Source: Candidatus Uhrbacteria bacterium
Lineage (GTDB): Bacteria; Patescibacteriota; Patescibacteriia; 2-12-FULL-60-25
Reading direction: 5' to 3'
Assembly (NCBI GenBank): GCA_016866635.1
Contig: VGLT01000006.1
Span: 1 to 14,296 of the forward strand
DNA length: 14,296 bases
Shown piece by piece: positions 6,934 through 13,283 of this stretch. Position 1 is the stretch's first letter. Each line of letters begins with the position of its first letter. The translations under genes and the position numbers were made by a program. The notes under the pieces are model-generated. The model was not told the origin of the DNA. It did no database searches and was given only the letters and a program-made list of their open reading frames with translations.

Positions 6934-6973
6934 GGATGGATGTGTACGCCAGAACAAGAGTAGGGTCGTTTCT

Positions 6974-7020
6974 ACCGCTCTACGGAGACCGTTGCCTCCC
7001 TGGAGCGGTTCTTCGTTTTT
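6974..7020 (+). terminator. Terminator-like hairpin in the ileS upstream region
   Basis: ACCGCTC (6974-6980) pairs with GAGCGGT (7003-7009). A nested hairpin ACGG-AGA-CCGT lies at 6982-6992. A T-rich stretch (TTCTTCGTTTTT) follows. No plus-strand gene lies just upstream that needs a terminator. It could stop readthrough, or act as an attenuator on a longer ileS transcript. No T-box consensus was found. Confidence 0.4.
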
Positions 7021-7084
7021 CTTGACCATTTTGCCTTTTTCCAGCACCCTAGCTAAATCACTCATCTATCCGCCAATGAAAATC

Positions 7085-7101
7085 TGATATATTTTCTGAG
7101 G
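7085..7101 (+). promoter_or_regulatory. ileS extended -10 promoter and weak ribosome binding site
   Basis: TGATATATT (7085-7093) fits an extended -10 (TGn + TATATT); no matching -35 is seen. The predicted start is near 7100. GAGG at 7098-7101 lies 8 nt before ATG 7110, so the leader would be about ten bases and the ribosome binding site would sit at the very 5' end. Confidence 0.45.
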
Positions 7102-7109
7102 CTAAACCT

Positions 7110-10073
7110 ATGCCATCGTCTCCCGAAGAACGTCAGCCGTTATTTCCTAAGATGGAGGAGGAGATGATTGCATATTGGAAGAAACATAAAATTTTTGAGC
7201 GGTCGATTGAAGAAAAATCAGAACGCAAACCGTACGTTTTTTATGATGGGCCGCCGTTTGCGACAGGCTTGCCTCACTATGGTCACCTACTGCAATCGAC
7301 ATTGAAAGACATTGTTCCGCGGTATTGGACGATGCGAGGCTATCGTGTGCCGCGTCGCTGGGGTTGGGATTGTCATGGGTTGCCGATCGAGAACATGATT
7401 GAGAAAGAGTTGAATTTAGGTTCTCGTCGTGAGATTGAAGAATATGGAATCGATACATTTAATGAAGCATGCCGCACTAACGTTTTTTTGTACGAAAAAG
7501 AATGGGATCGGTATGTGGAGCGACTTGGTCGCTGGGTAGATTTTAAAGGTTCTTGGAAGACCATGGACAATCACTACATGGAATCTGTGTGGTGGGCATT
7601 TGCTGAGCTTCATCAAAAAGGGTTTGTGTATAAGAGCGTGCGCGTATCTTTATATTGTCCGCGTTGCTCAACCCCGCTTTCTAACTTTGAAGTCGCCATG
7701 GGGGATTCGTATATCGAGAAAGAAGAACCGGCGATCTACCTAAAATTCCCTGTCGTTGGAAAAGAGAAAACGTATTTTGTTGCTTGGACTACGACGCCTT
7801 GGTCTGTTCCTGGGATTACGGGTTTGGCGGTTCATAAAGATTTGATGTATGTCGCGGCCAAGATCTCCGCCAACGGCGGATCCGCCTCTGACGGAGAATC
7901 GGGAGAGGAGACGTTGATTTTTGCAGAAGCACGACAAGCGGATGTGTTAAAACAATTCTATCCGTTAACGGAAGATGTAGGATTTGAAATCACGGGTCGC
8001 TGGAAGGGGAGTGAGTTGGTAGGCAAGCGGTTTGAAGCTCCCTACTCTTTTATTCCCGTAGAAGGAGATGCAAATCGTGTCATCAGTGCAGATCACGTGA
8101 CGGCAGATGTTGGGACGGGGATTGTCACAACGGCACCGGCCTATGGCGAAGAAGATTTGATCGCGGCACAGGCAAATCATCTGCCGCTGATTTTTACGGT
8201 GGATGATGAAGGACGCTTTGTCGAAGCCGTCACTGCATTTGCGGGGATGAAAGTGCACGAAGCCAATCCCGTCATCGTGAACGATCTGAAGAGCAAAGGA
8301 TTTTTATACCGCGAAGAATCGTTTAAACACAGCGTTCCGATTTGTTGGCGTTGTTCCACGCAACTGCTCTACAAAGCCCAACCCGCTTGGTTTATCAATG
8401 TGACCAAGCTAAAACCAAAGATGCTCAAGACGGCCAACAAGATCAATTGGCATCCTGCACATTTTAAAGAAGGGCGTTTTGGGAAAGGGTTAGAGTCAGC
8501 ACCGGATTGGAATATTTCCCGTACTCGCTATTGGGGATCGCCGATCCCCGTGTGGGAGTGTGATGCATGTGATGAGCGGACGATCATTGGTTCGATCGCG
8601 GAGTTGAAAAAGCGAGCCAAACCAGAGTCATGGCCTAAAGAAATTGATTTGCATCGTCCGGTGATCGATCGGGTGATCATTCCATGCAAATGCGGTGGCG
8701 AACAAAAACGCATTCCGGAAGTGTTTGATTGCTGGGTGGAATCAGGGAGCATGCCGTTTGCTTCTTTGCATTATCCGTTTGAAAACAAGCAGGTATTTGA
8801 AAAAGGATTTCCTGCTGATTTTATCGCCGAAGCACAAGATCAAACGCGCGGCTGGTTTTACACCTTGCATGTTTTGGCCGCAGGGCTTTTTGGTAAACCG
8901 GCATTTAAAGATGTGATCGTGACAGGGCTTGTGCTCGCAGAGGACGGAAAAAAGATGTCGAAGAAGTTAAAGAATTATCCCGATCCATGGGAAATATTGA
9001 GCCATCAAGGGGCAGACGCTTTGCGTTATTATCTTGCGAGTACGCCGGTTGTCGAAGCTGACTCACTCCATTTTTCCGAACGCGATCTACAAAATGTGGT
9101 CCGTGGGTTCATTAATATTTTTTGGAATGTCAAAACGTTTTTTTCCACGTATAGCCAGGAGCCGATTCGCATCATGAAGCCGCGCAGTACACACGTGCTT
9201 GATCGATGGATCTTTGCACGTTACATGAAATTGTTGCGAGAGGTGACGGAAAACATGGACCACTATGAGTTAGCAAAAGCCGCACGTCCATTGCGCGATT
9301 TTGTCGACGATCTCTCTACTTGGTGGTTGCGTCGTTCGCGCGATCGATTGAAATCTGATCAAGAGTATGAGCGCATGGATGCGCTAAAGACGCTACGAGA
9401 AATTTTAGAGGAGACAACAAAAATGTTTGCGCCATTTATTCCGTTCATCGCGGACAAGATTTATCTGGATATTGGTGGACTCAAAGCATCCGTGCACTTA
9501 GAAAAATGGCCAGACGTACAGGAACGGTTGATGGATGAGCGTTTGCTTTCAGACATGTGTTGGTTACGTCAAGCTGTTTCAAAAGGGCATGAAGCGCGCG
9601 TGCAGGCAAAGATTCCTGTGCGTCAGGCACTTGCGTCGGTCAAAGTATTGGTAAAAGACGGAACAGAGGTAAAACGATTACAGCAGCAACCAGACCTCCT
9701 CTCTTTGTTGTGTGATGAGTTGAATGTGGAAATGGTGATTTTGGAAACGAAATTCGATTTGAGCGAACCTTGGATGGTGGAATTAGATACCGTGATCACG
9801 CCGGAGCTCAAGCGTAAAGGCGCGGGACGTGAGTTTGTGCGTCAAGTGATGCAATTGCGCAAAGAGGCAGGATTAAAACCGAGCGATCGTGTGGAAGTGT
9901 TGTTCAAAACTTTGGATGAGGAATTACGTGAATGGCTCAGTGCAAGCCTAGAGGATTTGAAAAAAGAGCTGCGCACCAATCGTCTGGAGGAATTAACGAG
10001 CGTTCCAGATCAATCTCGCGCAAGCGCAGAGGTCAAGGTCGGGGACAAGACGGTACAGTTGTGGTTGGTGTAG
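7110..10073 (+). CDS. ileS: Isoleucyl-tRNA synthetase, type 2 (eukaryote-like)
   Basis: A 987-residue class I aminoacyl-tRNA synthetase that charges tRNA-Ile. The HIGH motif reads HYGH (56-59) in DGPPFATGLPHYGHLL, and the KMSKS loop reads KMSKK (615-619) before NYPDP. The segments DGPPFATGLPHYGH, WGWDCHGLPIE, DCWVESGSMPFA..HYPFEN and QDQTRGWFYTL are characteristic of the eukaryotic/IleRS2 clade, not the E. coli type. That clade is known to include enzymes insensitive to mupirocin. Pairs C183/C186 and C412/C415 may bind zinc. The CP1 editing motif is GTGIVTTAPAYGEED: the normally invariant His is Thr340, while the Asp in the acidic end is present (Asp349). ATG 7110 has a weak GAGG ribosome binding site. 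The anticodon-binding domain spans about 690-850. The next gene follows after 78 bp and may be co-transcribed. Confidence 0.96.
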   Translation: MPSSPEERQPLFPKMEEEMIAYWKKHKIFERSIEEKSERKPYVFYDGPPFATGLPHYGHLLQSTLKDIVPRYWTMRGYRVPRRWGWDCHGLPIENMIEKELNLGSRREIEEYGIDTFNEACRTNVFLYEKEWDRYVERLGRWVDFKGSWKTMDNHYMESVWWAFAELHQKGFVYKSVRVSLYCPRCSTPLSNFEVAMGDSYIEKEEPAIYLKFPVVGKEKTYFVAWTTTPWSVPGITGLAVHKDLMYVAAKISANGGSASDGESGEETLIFAEARQADVLKQFYPLTEDVGFEITGRWKGSELVGKRFEAPYSFIPVEGDANRVISADHVTADVGTGIVTTAPAYGEEDLIAAQANHLPLIFTVDDEGRFVEAVTAFAGMKVHEANPVIVNDLKSKGFLYREESFKHSVPICWRCSTQLLYKAQPAWFINVTKLKPKMLKTANKINWHPAHFKEGRFGKGLESAPDWNISRTRYWGSPIPVWECDACDERTIIGSIAELKKRAKPESWPKEIDLHRPVIDRVIIPCKCGGEQKRIPEVFDCWVESGSMPFASLHYPFENKQVFEKGFPADFIAEAQDQTRGWFYTLHVLAAGLFGKPAFKDVIVTGLVLAEDGKKMSKKLKNYPDPWEILSHQGADALRYYLASTPVVEADSLHFSERDLQNVVRGFINIFWNVKTFFSTYSQEPIRIMKPRSTHVLDRWIFARYMKLLREVTENMDHYELAKAARPLRDFVDDLSTWWLRRSRDRLKSDQEYERMDALKTLREILEETTKMFAPFIPFIADKIYLDIGGLKASVHLEKWPDVQERLMDERLLSDMCWLRQAVSKGHEARVQAKIPVRQALASVKVLVKDGTEVKRLQQQPDLLSLLCDELNVEMVILETKFDLSEPWMVELDTVITPELKRKGAGREFVRQVMQLRKEAGLKPSDRVEVLFKTLDEELREWLSASLEDLKKELRTNRLEELTSVPDQSRASAEVKVGDKTVQLWLV

Positions 10074-10151
10074 AATAAAGCAATGGGATTTCATGATGGA
10101 GAGCCTTTCAAAGGCTACTTACCACCGCTTCTCTCTCGACAGGAGTGAGAT

Positions 10152-10886
10152 GTGAATGGGTTGATTCAAGCAAGAACAATTCCTGAATTTTTACAAAAGA
10201 TCGATTTCTTGGAGGCAAGGATTAATGAGCTCAGGCATCGCGCGATGATCCATATTTTGATGGGTAGACCTTCAATGTTGGATGAGGTGTTGGCATTTGC
10301 GGTCCAGGCGAGACATGGGATCTTGAATCAAGCCAAATATTGGCAGTCGCTCCATCCCGATGATTACGGTATCAGGATGATCCTTACTACTTGGGGCAAA
10401 CCGCCAGAGGAGGAGCAAGAGATGACGGAGATGATTAATCGACCTTGGATACTAACTCCCGTCATTTCTTTGCAGAAAGATCCTATTTTTCCGGGAGAAA
10501 AACTTACTGAGTTAGGTGAAGAAGCAAAGCGCCTGTTCGTGAGTCGCTTACGGTGCGATCAGTTGGAGGATGGGGTCTTTGTTGATAATGCTGGCGAGAA
10601 CGATACGCTCACTCGATATCTGTATCCAAAGGGACCTACAGCGTCTCGTCTCAAACGAGAGCGCATACCTGAGGATGAGCGTGGGTTGTATCGATTGGCT
10701 GATGAACTGGAAGCTGTGCTTCCGCAGATGGGGAGACGGTTTGATAAACATTATGAAAAAGAGTTGGATCTTCAAGAGGTTCGAGAAAGAGATCTTGGAA
10801 TTGTAAAAAAGAAAATCGCATTTGAAGAAGCGCATTGGCGATGGATCATGTCACAAAAACAAGATTTTATAACTCGCGCGGCGTAA
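10152..10886 (+). CDS. Protein of unknown function, helical, 244 residues
   Basis: Not recognised. The start is GTG 10152, chosen because AGGAG (10141-10145) lies 6 nt upstream. A nearby ATG (10150) is out of frame and meets TGA at once. The protein is soluble, with no signal peptide or membrane segment. Residues about 10-70 look helical (FLQKIDFLEARINELRHRAM). A central part has short strands and Pro-rich loops. Residues about 165-240 are strongly charged and helical with a likely coiled coil (YEKELDLQEVRERDLGIVKK). It lies 78 bp after ileS on the same strand, with a short palindrome AGCCTTTCAAAGGCT (10102-10116) in the gap but no T-run, so co-transcription with ileS is possible. It is followed at once by a strong hairpin terminator. 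Confidence 0.75.
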   Translation: MNGLIQARTIPEFLQKIDFLEARINELRHRAMIHILMGRPSMLDEVLAFAVQARHGILNQAKYWQSLHPDDYGIRMILTTWGKPPEEEQEMTEMINRPWILTPVISLQKDPIFPGEKLTELGEEAKRLFVSRLRCDQLEDGVFVDNAGENDTLTRYLYPKGPTASRLKRERIPEDERGLYRLADELEAVLPQMGRRFDKHYEKELDLQEVRERDLGIVKKKIAFEEAHWRWIMSQKQDFITRAA

Positions 10887-10916
10887 ATAAAATCCACTGG
10901 TAGAGTGGATTTTATT
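10886..10916. terminator. Bidirectional hairpin terminator between the 10152 gene and tRNA-Arg
   Basis: AATAAAATCCACT (10886-10898) pairs perfectly, all 13 bases, with AGTGGATTTTATT (10904-10916) around the loop GGTAG. Both sides are A/T-rich toward the base. It can therefore stop the protein gene from the left and the tRNA-Arg transcript, which ends at 10921, from the right. Confidence 0.85.
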
Positions 10917-10920
10917 GTGG

Positions 10921-10994
10921 TGCATCCCAGACGATTCGAACGTCTGACCTTTCCCTTCGGAGGGGAACGCTCTATCCAGCTGAGCTAGGGATGC
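10921..10994 (-). tRNA. tRNA-Arg (anticodon CCG)
   Basis: A full cloverleaf can be drawn. The acceptor stem is GCATCCC/GGGATGC with discriminator A (10921), and the D stem is GCTC/GAGC. The anticodon stem is TTCCC/GGGAA with loop CTCCGAA, giving anticodon CCG (reads CGG, Arg). The T stem is AGACG/CGTCT with loop TTCGAAT. It is 74 nt. The 3' CCA is not encoded (CAC follows the discriminator), so it must be added by a nucleotidyltransferase. Confidence 0.95.
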
Positions 10995-10997
10995 AAG

Positions 10998-11034
10998 TTG
11001 ACGAGATGATAGATTTTTTCTATCATTTGCGCAA
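10998..11034. promoter_or_regulatory. Interleaved divergent tRNA promoters built on an inverted repeat
   Basis: The inverted repeat ATGATAGA (11006-11013) / TCTATCAT (11019-11026) contains both -10 boxes. Plus strand, toward tRNA-Lys: TTGACG (10998-11003), 17-nt spacer, TATCAT (11021-11026). Minus strand, toward tRNA-Arg: TTGCGC (11034-11029), 17-nt spacer, TATCAT (11011-11006). The two promoters occupy the same DNA, so polymerase binding should be mutually exclusive. The minus -35 is weak (3 of 6). Confidence 0.65.
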
Positions 11035-11048
11035 GAAATTCAATACAT

Positions 11049-11124
11049 GCATCGGTAGCTCAGTTGGTAGAGCAGGGGCCTCTTAAGCCCAAGGTCGTGG
11101 GTTCGATCCCCACCCGATGCACCA
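11049..11124 (+). tRNA. tRNA-Lys (anticodon CTT), CCA encoded
   Basis: Acceptor GCATCGG/CCGATGC, discriminator A (11121) and encoded CCA (11122-11124). The D stem is GCTC/GAGC. The anticodon stem is GGGGC/GCCCA (G-A at the first pair) with loop CTCTTAA, giving anticodon CTT (reads AAG, Lys). The T stem is GTGGG/CCCAC with loop TTCGATC. It is 76 nt including CCA. Confidence 0.95.
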
Positions 11125-11130
11125 AGCATG

Positions 11131-11160
11131 AACTCGCCTCATATGGCGAGTTTGTGTTTG
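11131..11160 (+). terminator. Terminator of tRNA-Lys
   Basis: AACTCGCC (11131-11138), loop TCATAT, GGCGAGTT (11145-11152), followed by the T-rich TGTGTTTG. It starts 6 nt after the encoded CCA. Confidence 0.75.
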
Positions 11161-11381
11161 GGAAACGTAAATGTAAGCTACTCGTTAGTAGCCATCATGA
11201 TTCAATCTCATTTAGCGTTTCTCAATTTCCAACAGGAAGGCATCAACTCTACTCGATGAGTATTTGATCGGCACGCAAAATAAGCTATAGCAAAAACTAC
11301 GTGCCTGAAATTTTAGACAAAACGAAACCTTTTGCCATCATATTTTCTCATGGTAATCTAAGAGTGATAGCTATTATATTT
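11161..11381. other. Intergenic stretch after tRNA-Lys
   Basis: AT-rich, with no RNA gene, repeat or convincing promoter that I can see. The frame of the next gene is open back to a GTG at 11301, but that upstream part lacks a ribosome binding site. If the small coiled-coil gene at 11382 is not real, the gene-free stretch runs to 11924. Confidence 0.5.
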
Positions 11382-11744
11382 ATGTGGAATCCTTTCAGGA
11401 AGGAATATTCGAGGAAACTTTACGACAAGAAGACTAATGAGGTAGAAACGAAGCAAAGTGATACTGAGGAATGGCGCAAGAAAGCAGAGAGACGTTCACG
11501 GGGCGTTTATGCTGCCGAAAGATATCAACGCAGTTTGAATGAACAAGAGGTGGCAGAAAAAGAGCTAGCGGATTTCAAAGATTTTGGAATGACTGAGGCA
11601 CATAACCTCAACAAGAAATATGAGGAATTGAAAAGAAAAGTAGGTGAGTCAAAACTCATACTTGAAGAGTGGGAAGTAGACAAGGGTGCACGAGAGCCAA
11701 AATTTGAATTCAAACAGGAGGGGACCCTTTTAGAGACGTCATGA
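11382..11744 (+). CDS. Small charged coiled-coil protein of unknown function
   Basis: A 120-residue protein, not recognised. Starting at ATG 11382 it reads MWNPFRKEYSRKLYDKK and then becomes almost wholly charged and helical. Residues about 28-105 have the heptad-like spacing of a coiled coil (ERYQRSLNEQEVAEKELADF; KKYEELKRKVGESKLILEEW). There is no signal peptide, and no membrane segment in this reading. An earlier GTG 11301 would add a short hydrophobic N-terminus. No Shine-Dalgarno precedes either start. A TATTAT box (11372-11377) sits just before the ATG and could give a leaderless message, but I see no -35. It stands alone between tRNA-Lys and the transporter. Existence is moderately supported by codon use and by the regular charge pattern. 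Confidence 0.5.
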   Translation: MWNPFRKEYSRKLYDKKTNEVETKQSDTEEWRKKAERRSRGVYAAERYQRSLNEQEVAEKELADFKDFGMTEAHNLNKKYEELKRKVGESKLILEEWEVDKGAREPKFEFKQEGTLLETS

Positions 11745-11924
11745 GAGTGGAGGCCCATCGCGTAAGCAAGCCAGACCAAACTGAAATAGGGTTCATTCAA
11801 ATTATTCCTATAGGAACGAAATGATTGAATTTTGTAAAGATGGTTCAAGGTTTCTGCCTATGGACAATTATTTCAAAATGTGCGATCATATACCTTCACT
11901 ATATTGAATAACAAAGGAGGAACT
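11745..11924. other. Intergenic region before the transporter
   Basis: 180 bp without a gene. It contains a perfect 12-bp palindrome TTCCTATAGGAA (11805-11816), a possible operator or just chance. A possible -10 TATATT (11900-11905) has no good -35. It ends in the strong ribosome binding site AAAGGAGG (11913-11920). Confidence 0.4.
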
Positions 11925-12161
11925 ATGAATTTTTTGCATGCATTTATTAAAAAAGAATGGCACGATTTTCAGTCATTGAGTCCGCAGGGTCGTAGGCTGT
12001 TGTTTGCGTTTTTCTTTATGACCATCGCCTTCCCGATGATTACGACGTTTACCAATACCTATCTCTGGCGACAGTCACACGATGTCGTTCTGGTTGTGCT
12101 CTACAACATCGCGTTCTGCGCCGTCATCCTCTGGGATTTTTTATCAATGGGCTATTCCTGA
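11925..12161 (+). CDS. MFS-type transporter, N-terminal part (frame 1, before frameshift)
   Basis: ATG 11925 is set by AAAGGAGG four bases upstream. The frame encodes 78 residues and stops at TGA 12159-12161. It carries a short basic cytoplasmic start (FIKKEWHDFQSLSPQGRR), transmembrane helix 1 (about 25-45) and the beginning of helix 2 (about 53-70), which breaks off in the middle of the hydrophobic run. This is not a complete protein. The missing ten helices follow in the -1 frame. The natural junction is codons 71-73 (GAT TTT TTA), a T TTT TTA heptamer at 12137-12143. If translation shifts there, the joined product is about 429 residues, normal for a major facilitator protein. Confidence 0.7.
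   Translation: MNFLHAFIKKEWHDFQSLSPQGRRLLFAFFFMTIAFPMITTFTNTYLWRQSHDVVLVVLYNIAFCAVILWDFLSMGYS
12137..12143 (+). promoter_or_regulatory. T TTT TTA slippery heptamer, candidate -1 frameshift site
   Basis: In the incoming frame the bases read gaT TTT TTA tca, which matches the X XXY YYZ rule in phase. The same heptamer is used by HIV-1 gag-pol. A -1 slip enters exactly the frame that encodes the remaining transporter. No strong stimulatory stem-loop is obvious in the next 50 bases. A missing T in the homopolymer would equally repair the frame. Confidence 0.5.
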
Positions 12162-13213
12162 AAAAGATATCCTCTATTAAATTATTTCTTTTCGGTTGCT
12201 TGCTCCAGGGGCTTGTGCCATTTCTTTTGGTGTTTACGAGCGCTGATCGTGCGTTGATCGTCTTTTGTTTTGGGTTGTTATTTGGTTTTGCGACCGGCGT
12301 GTATTGGGCCAATCGCAATTTTTTGACTCTCAAATCGATTGAGAGTGAAGACCGCATCTATTTTACGGGGTTAGAAAATGTCTTAGCCATACTGAGTGCG
12401 ATCGTGATCCCGCTCACCATCGGATGGTTTTTGGTTTTGGGAGAAAAAACAGACTGGTATTCTGTCGATCGAGCCTATCAGGTGATGGTTCTCCTCGCTC
12501 TCTTGTTATCTTTGCTCGTGGGGTGGCTGCCGCAGCGCATACGATTGCAATCTCCATATCTCAAGCATGTTCGTATTCAAAAAATGACAGCTGGCTGGAA
12601 CACATTACGTTGGCTGGAATTTTCTCATGGCCTCCAGCATGGAGTAGAAGGAGTGTTACCCATTCTTTTGGTATTGACATTTGTGGGGGCAGAAGGCTCG
12701 CTCGGCACCCTGCAATCGCTGTCCGCCGTTCTGTCTGCCATCATCGTCTATATCGTCGGCAAACGCGCGGCACAAAAACATCGTGTGACCATTCTGGGTG
12801 TGTGGATTGTCGGACTCATTTTGGCGGCCAGCGTTTTTAGCATCACCTTTTCTGCACTTGGCGTGATTGCGTATTTTACGATCGTCTCTCTGACAGATTC
12901 TTTCCGTTGGTTATCGCTCACGCCCATGATGTATGACGTGATTGATGCAGAACAAGAAATCACCCACGAGCATCATTACTCCTATATCTTTGATCGCGAA
13001 ATTTACCTCGCGATCGGTCGCGTGTTGTCTCTCGTGATCTTTTATTTCATCAGCCAATATGACGGTGCGGCGGCCTTACGTTATGGATTGTTGATTGGAG
13101 GAGTGATCCAGCTTGCGACGTATGCGCTCGCTCGCAAAATTCAATCCACCCTCATCAAGACCACTCTTTCTCTGGATTTACAGCCAGAACCGATCAGTGT
13201 GTCACATGAATAA
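12143..13213 (+). CDS. MFS-type transporter, remaining helices 2-12 (-1 frame)
   Basis: Read in the -1 frame from the slippery site, this stretch gives about 356 residues ending at TAA 13211-13213. It begins INGLFLKKISSIKLFLFGCL and contains about ten further hydrophobic helices. These include LIVFCFGLLFGFATGVYW, VLAILSAIVIPLTIGWFLV, VMVLLALLLSLLVGWL, LPILLVLTFVGA, two at VTILGVWIV...VIAYFTIVSL, and RYGLLIGGVIQLATYALA. Together with the upstream part the count is 12, and the charged loop after helix 6 (LPQRIRLQSPYLKHVRIQKM) fits the two-halves layout of the major facilitator superfamily. Substrate is unknown. Independent initiation is poorly supported: the first candidate start is TTG 12200, inside a helix and without a ribosome binding site. 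It is a single gene interrupted by one base. Confidence 0.75.
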   Translation: MNGLFLKKISSIKLFLFGCLLQGLVPFLLVFTSADRALIVFCFGLLFGFATGVYWANRNFLTLKSIESEDRIYFTGLENVLAILSAIVIPLTIGWFLVLGEKTDWYSVDRAYQVMVLLALLLSLLVGWLPQRIRLQSPYLKHVRIQKMTAGWNTLRWLEFSHGLQHGVEGVLPILLVLTFVGAEGSLGTLQSLSAVLSAIIVYIVGKRAAQKHRVTILGVWIVGLILAASVFSITFSALGVIAYFTIVSLTDSFRWLSLTPMMYDVIDAEQEITHEHHYSYIFDREIYLAIGRVLSLVIFYFISQYDGAAALRYGLLIGGVIQLATYALARKIQSTLIKTTLSLDLQPEPISVSHE

Positions 13214-13244
13214 GGCATTCCCGTTATTATCATGGAGCTCCCTC

Positions 13245-13274
13245 TTGACTTTTTCTCAATTTTAGGCTTAATAT
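13245..13274 (+). promoter_or_regulatory. Promoter of the fibronectin-type protein gene
   Basis: TTGACT (13245-13250), 18-nt spacer, TAATAT (13269-13274). The predicted start is near 13281, three bases before ATG 13284. There is no room for a Shine-Dalgarno, so a leaderless or near-leaderless message is likely. Confidence 0.65.
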
Positions 13275-13283
13275 AGCAACTAT

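Larger units (their letters stand above)
6789..7109. other. 320-bp intergenic region before ileS
   Basis: No convincing gene. From left to right it holds the methyltransferase promoter, a small palindrome CGGTCCAGGACCG (6846-6858), and the GGGTCAGKTCY repeat cluster (6865-6933). A terminator-like hairpin with a T-rich tail follows (6974-7020), then the ileS promoter. A 65-codon minus-strand frame (7065-6868) runs into the repeats and looks accidental. Confidence 0.7.

Noticed and set aside
6868..7065. 65-codon minus-strand frame before ileS
   Set aside because: Its C-terminal third is simply the translated GGGTCAG repeats, and it has no clear ribosome binding site or homology.
6960..7109. 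T-box riboswitch for ileS
   Set aside because: No T-box consensus (AGGGTGGNACCGCG type) and no specifier-loop layout could be found.
10102..10116. Terminator after ileS
   Set aside because: The palindrome AGCCTTTCAAAGGCT has only a short usable stem and no T-run follows, so it does not support termination.
11064..11267. Open frame across tRNA-Lys
   Set aside because: It starts inside the tRNA and runs through its terminator, so it is not a gene.
11525..11848. 107-codon minus-strand frame rich in Ser and Leu
   Set aside because: It is opposite the charged coiled-coil gene, and Ser/Leu/Phe richness is the expected antisense of Lys/Glu codons.
12200..13213. Independent gene starting at TTG 12200
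   Set aside because: The start lies within a transmembrane helix, has no ribosome binding site, and the frame continues upstream to the slippery site. It is better read as the rest of one transporter.
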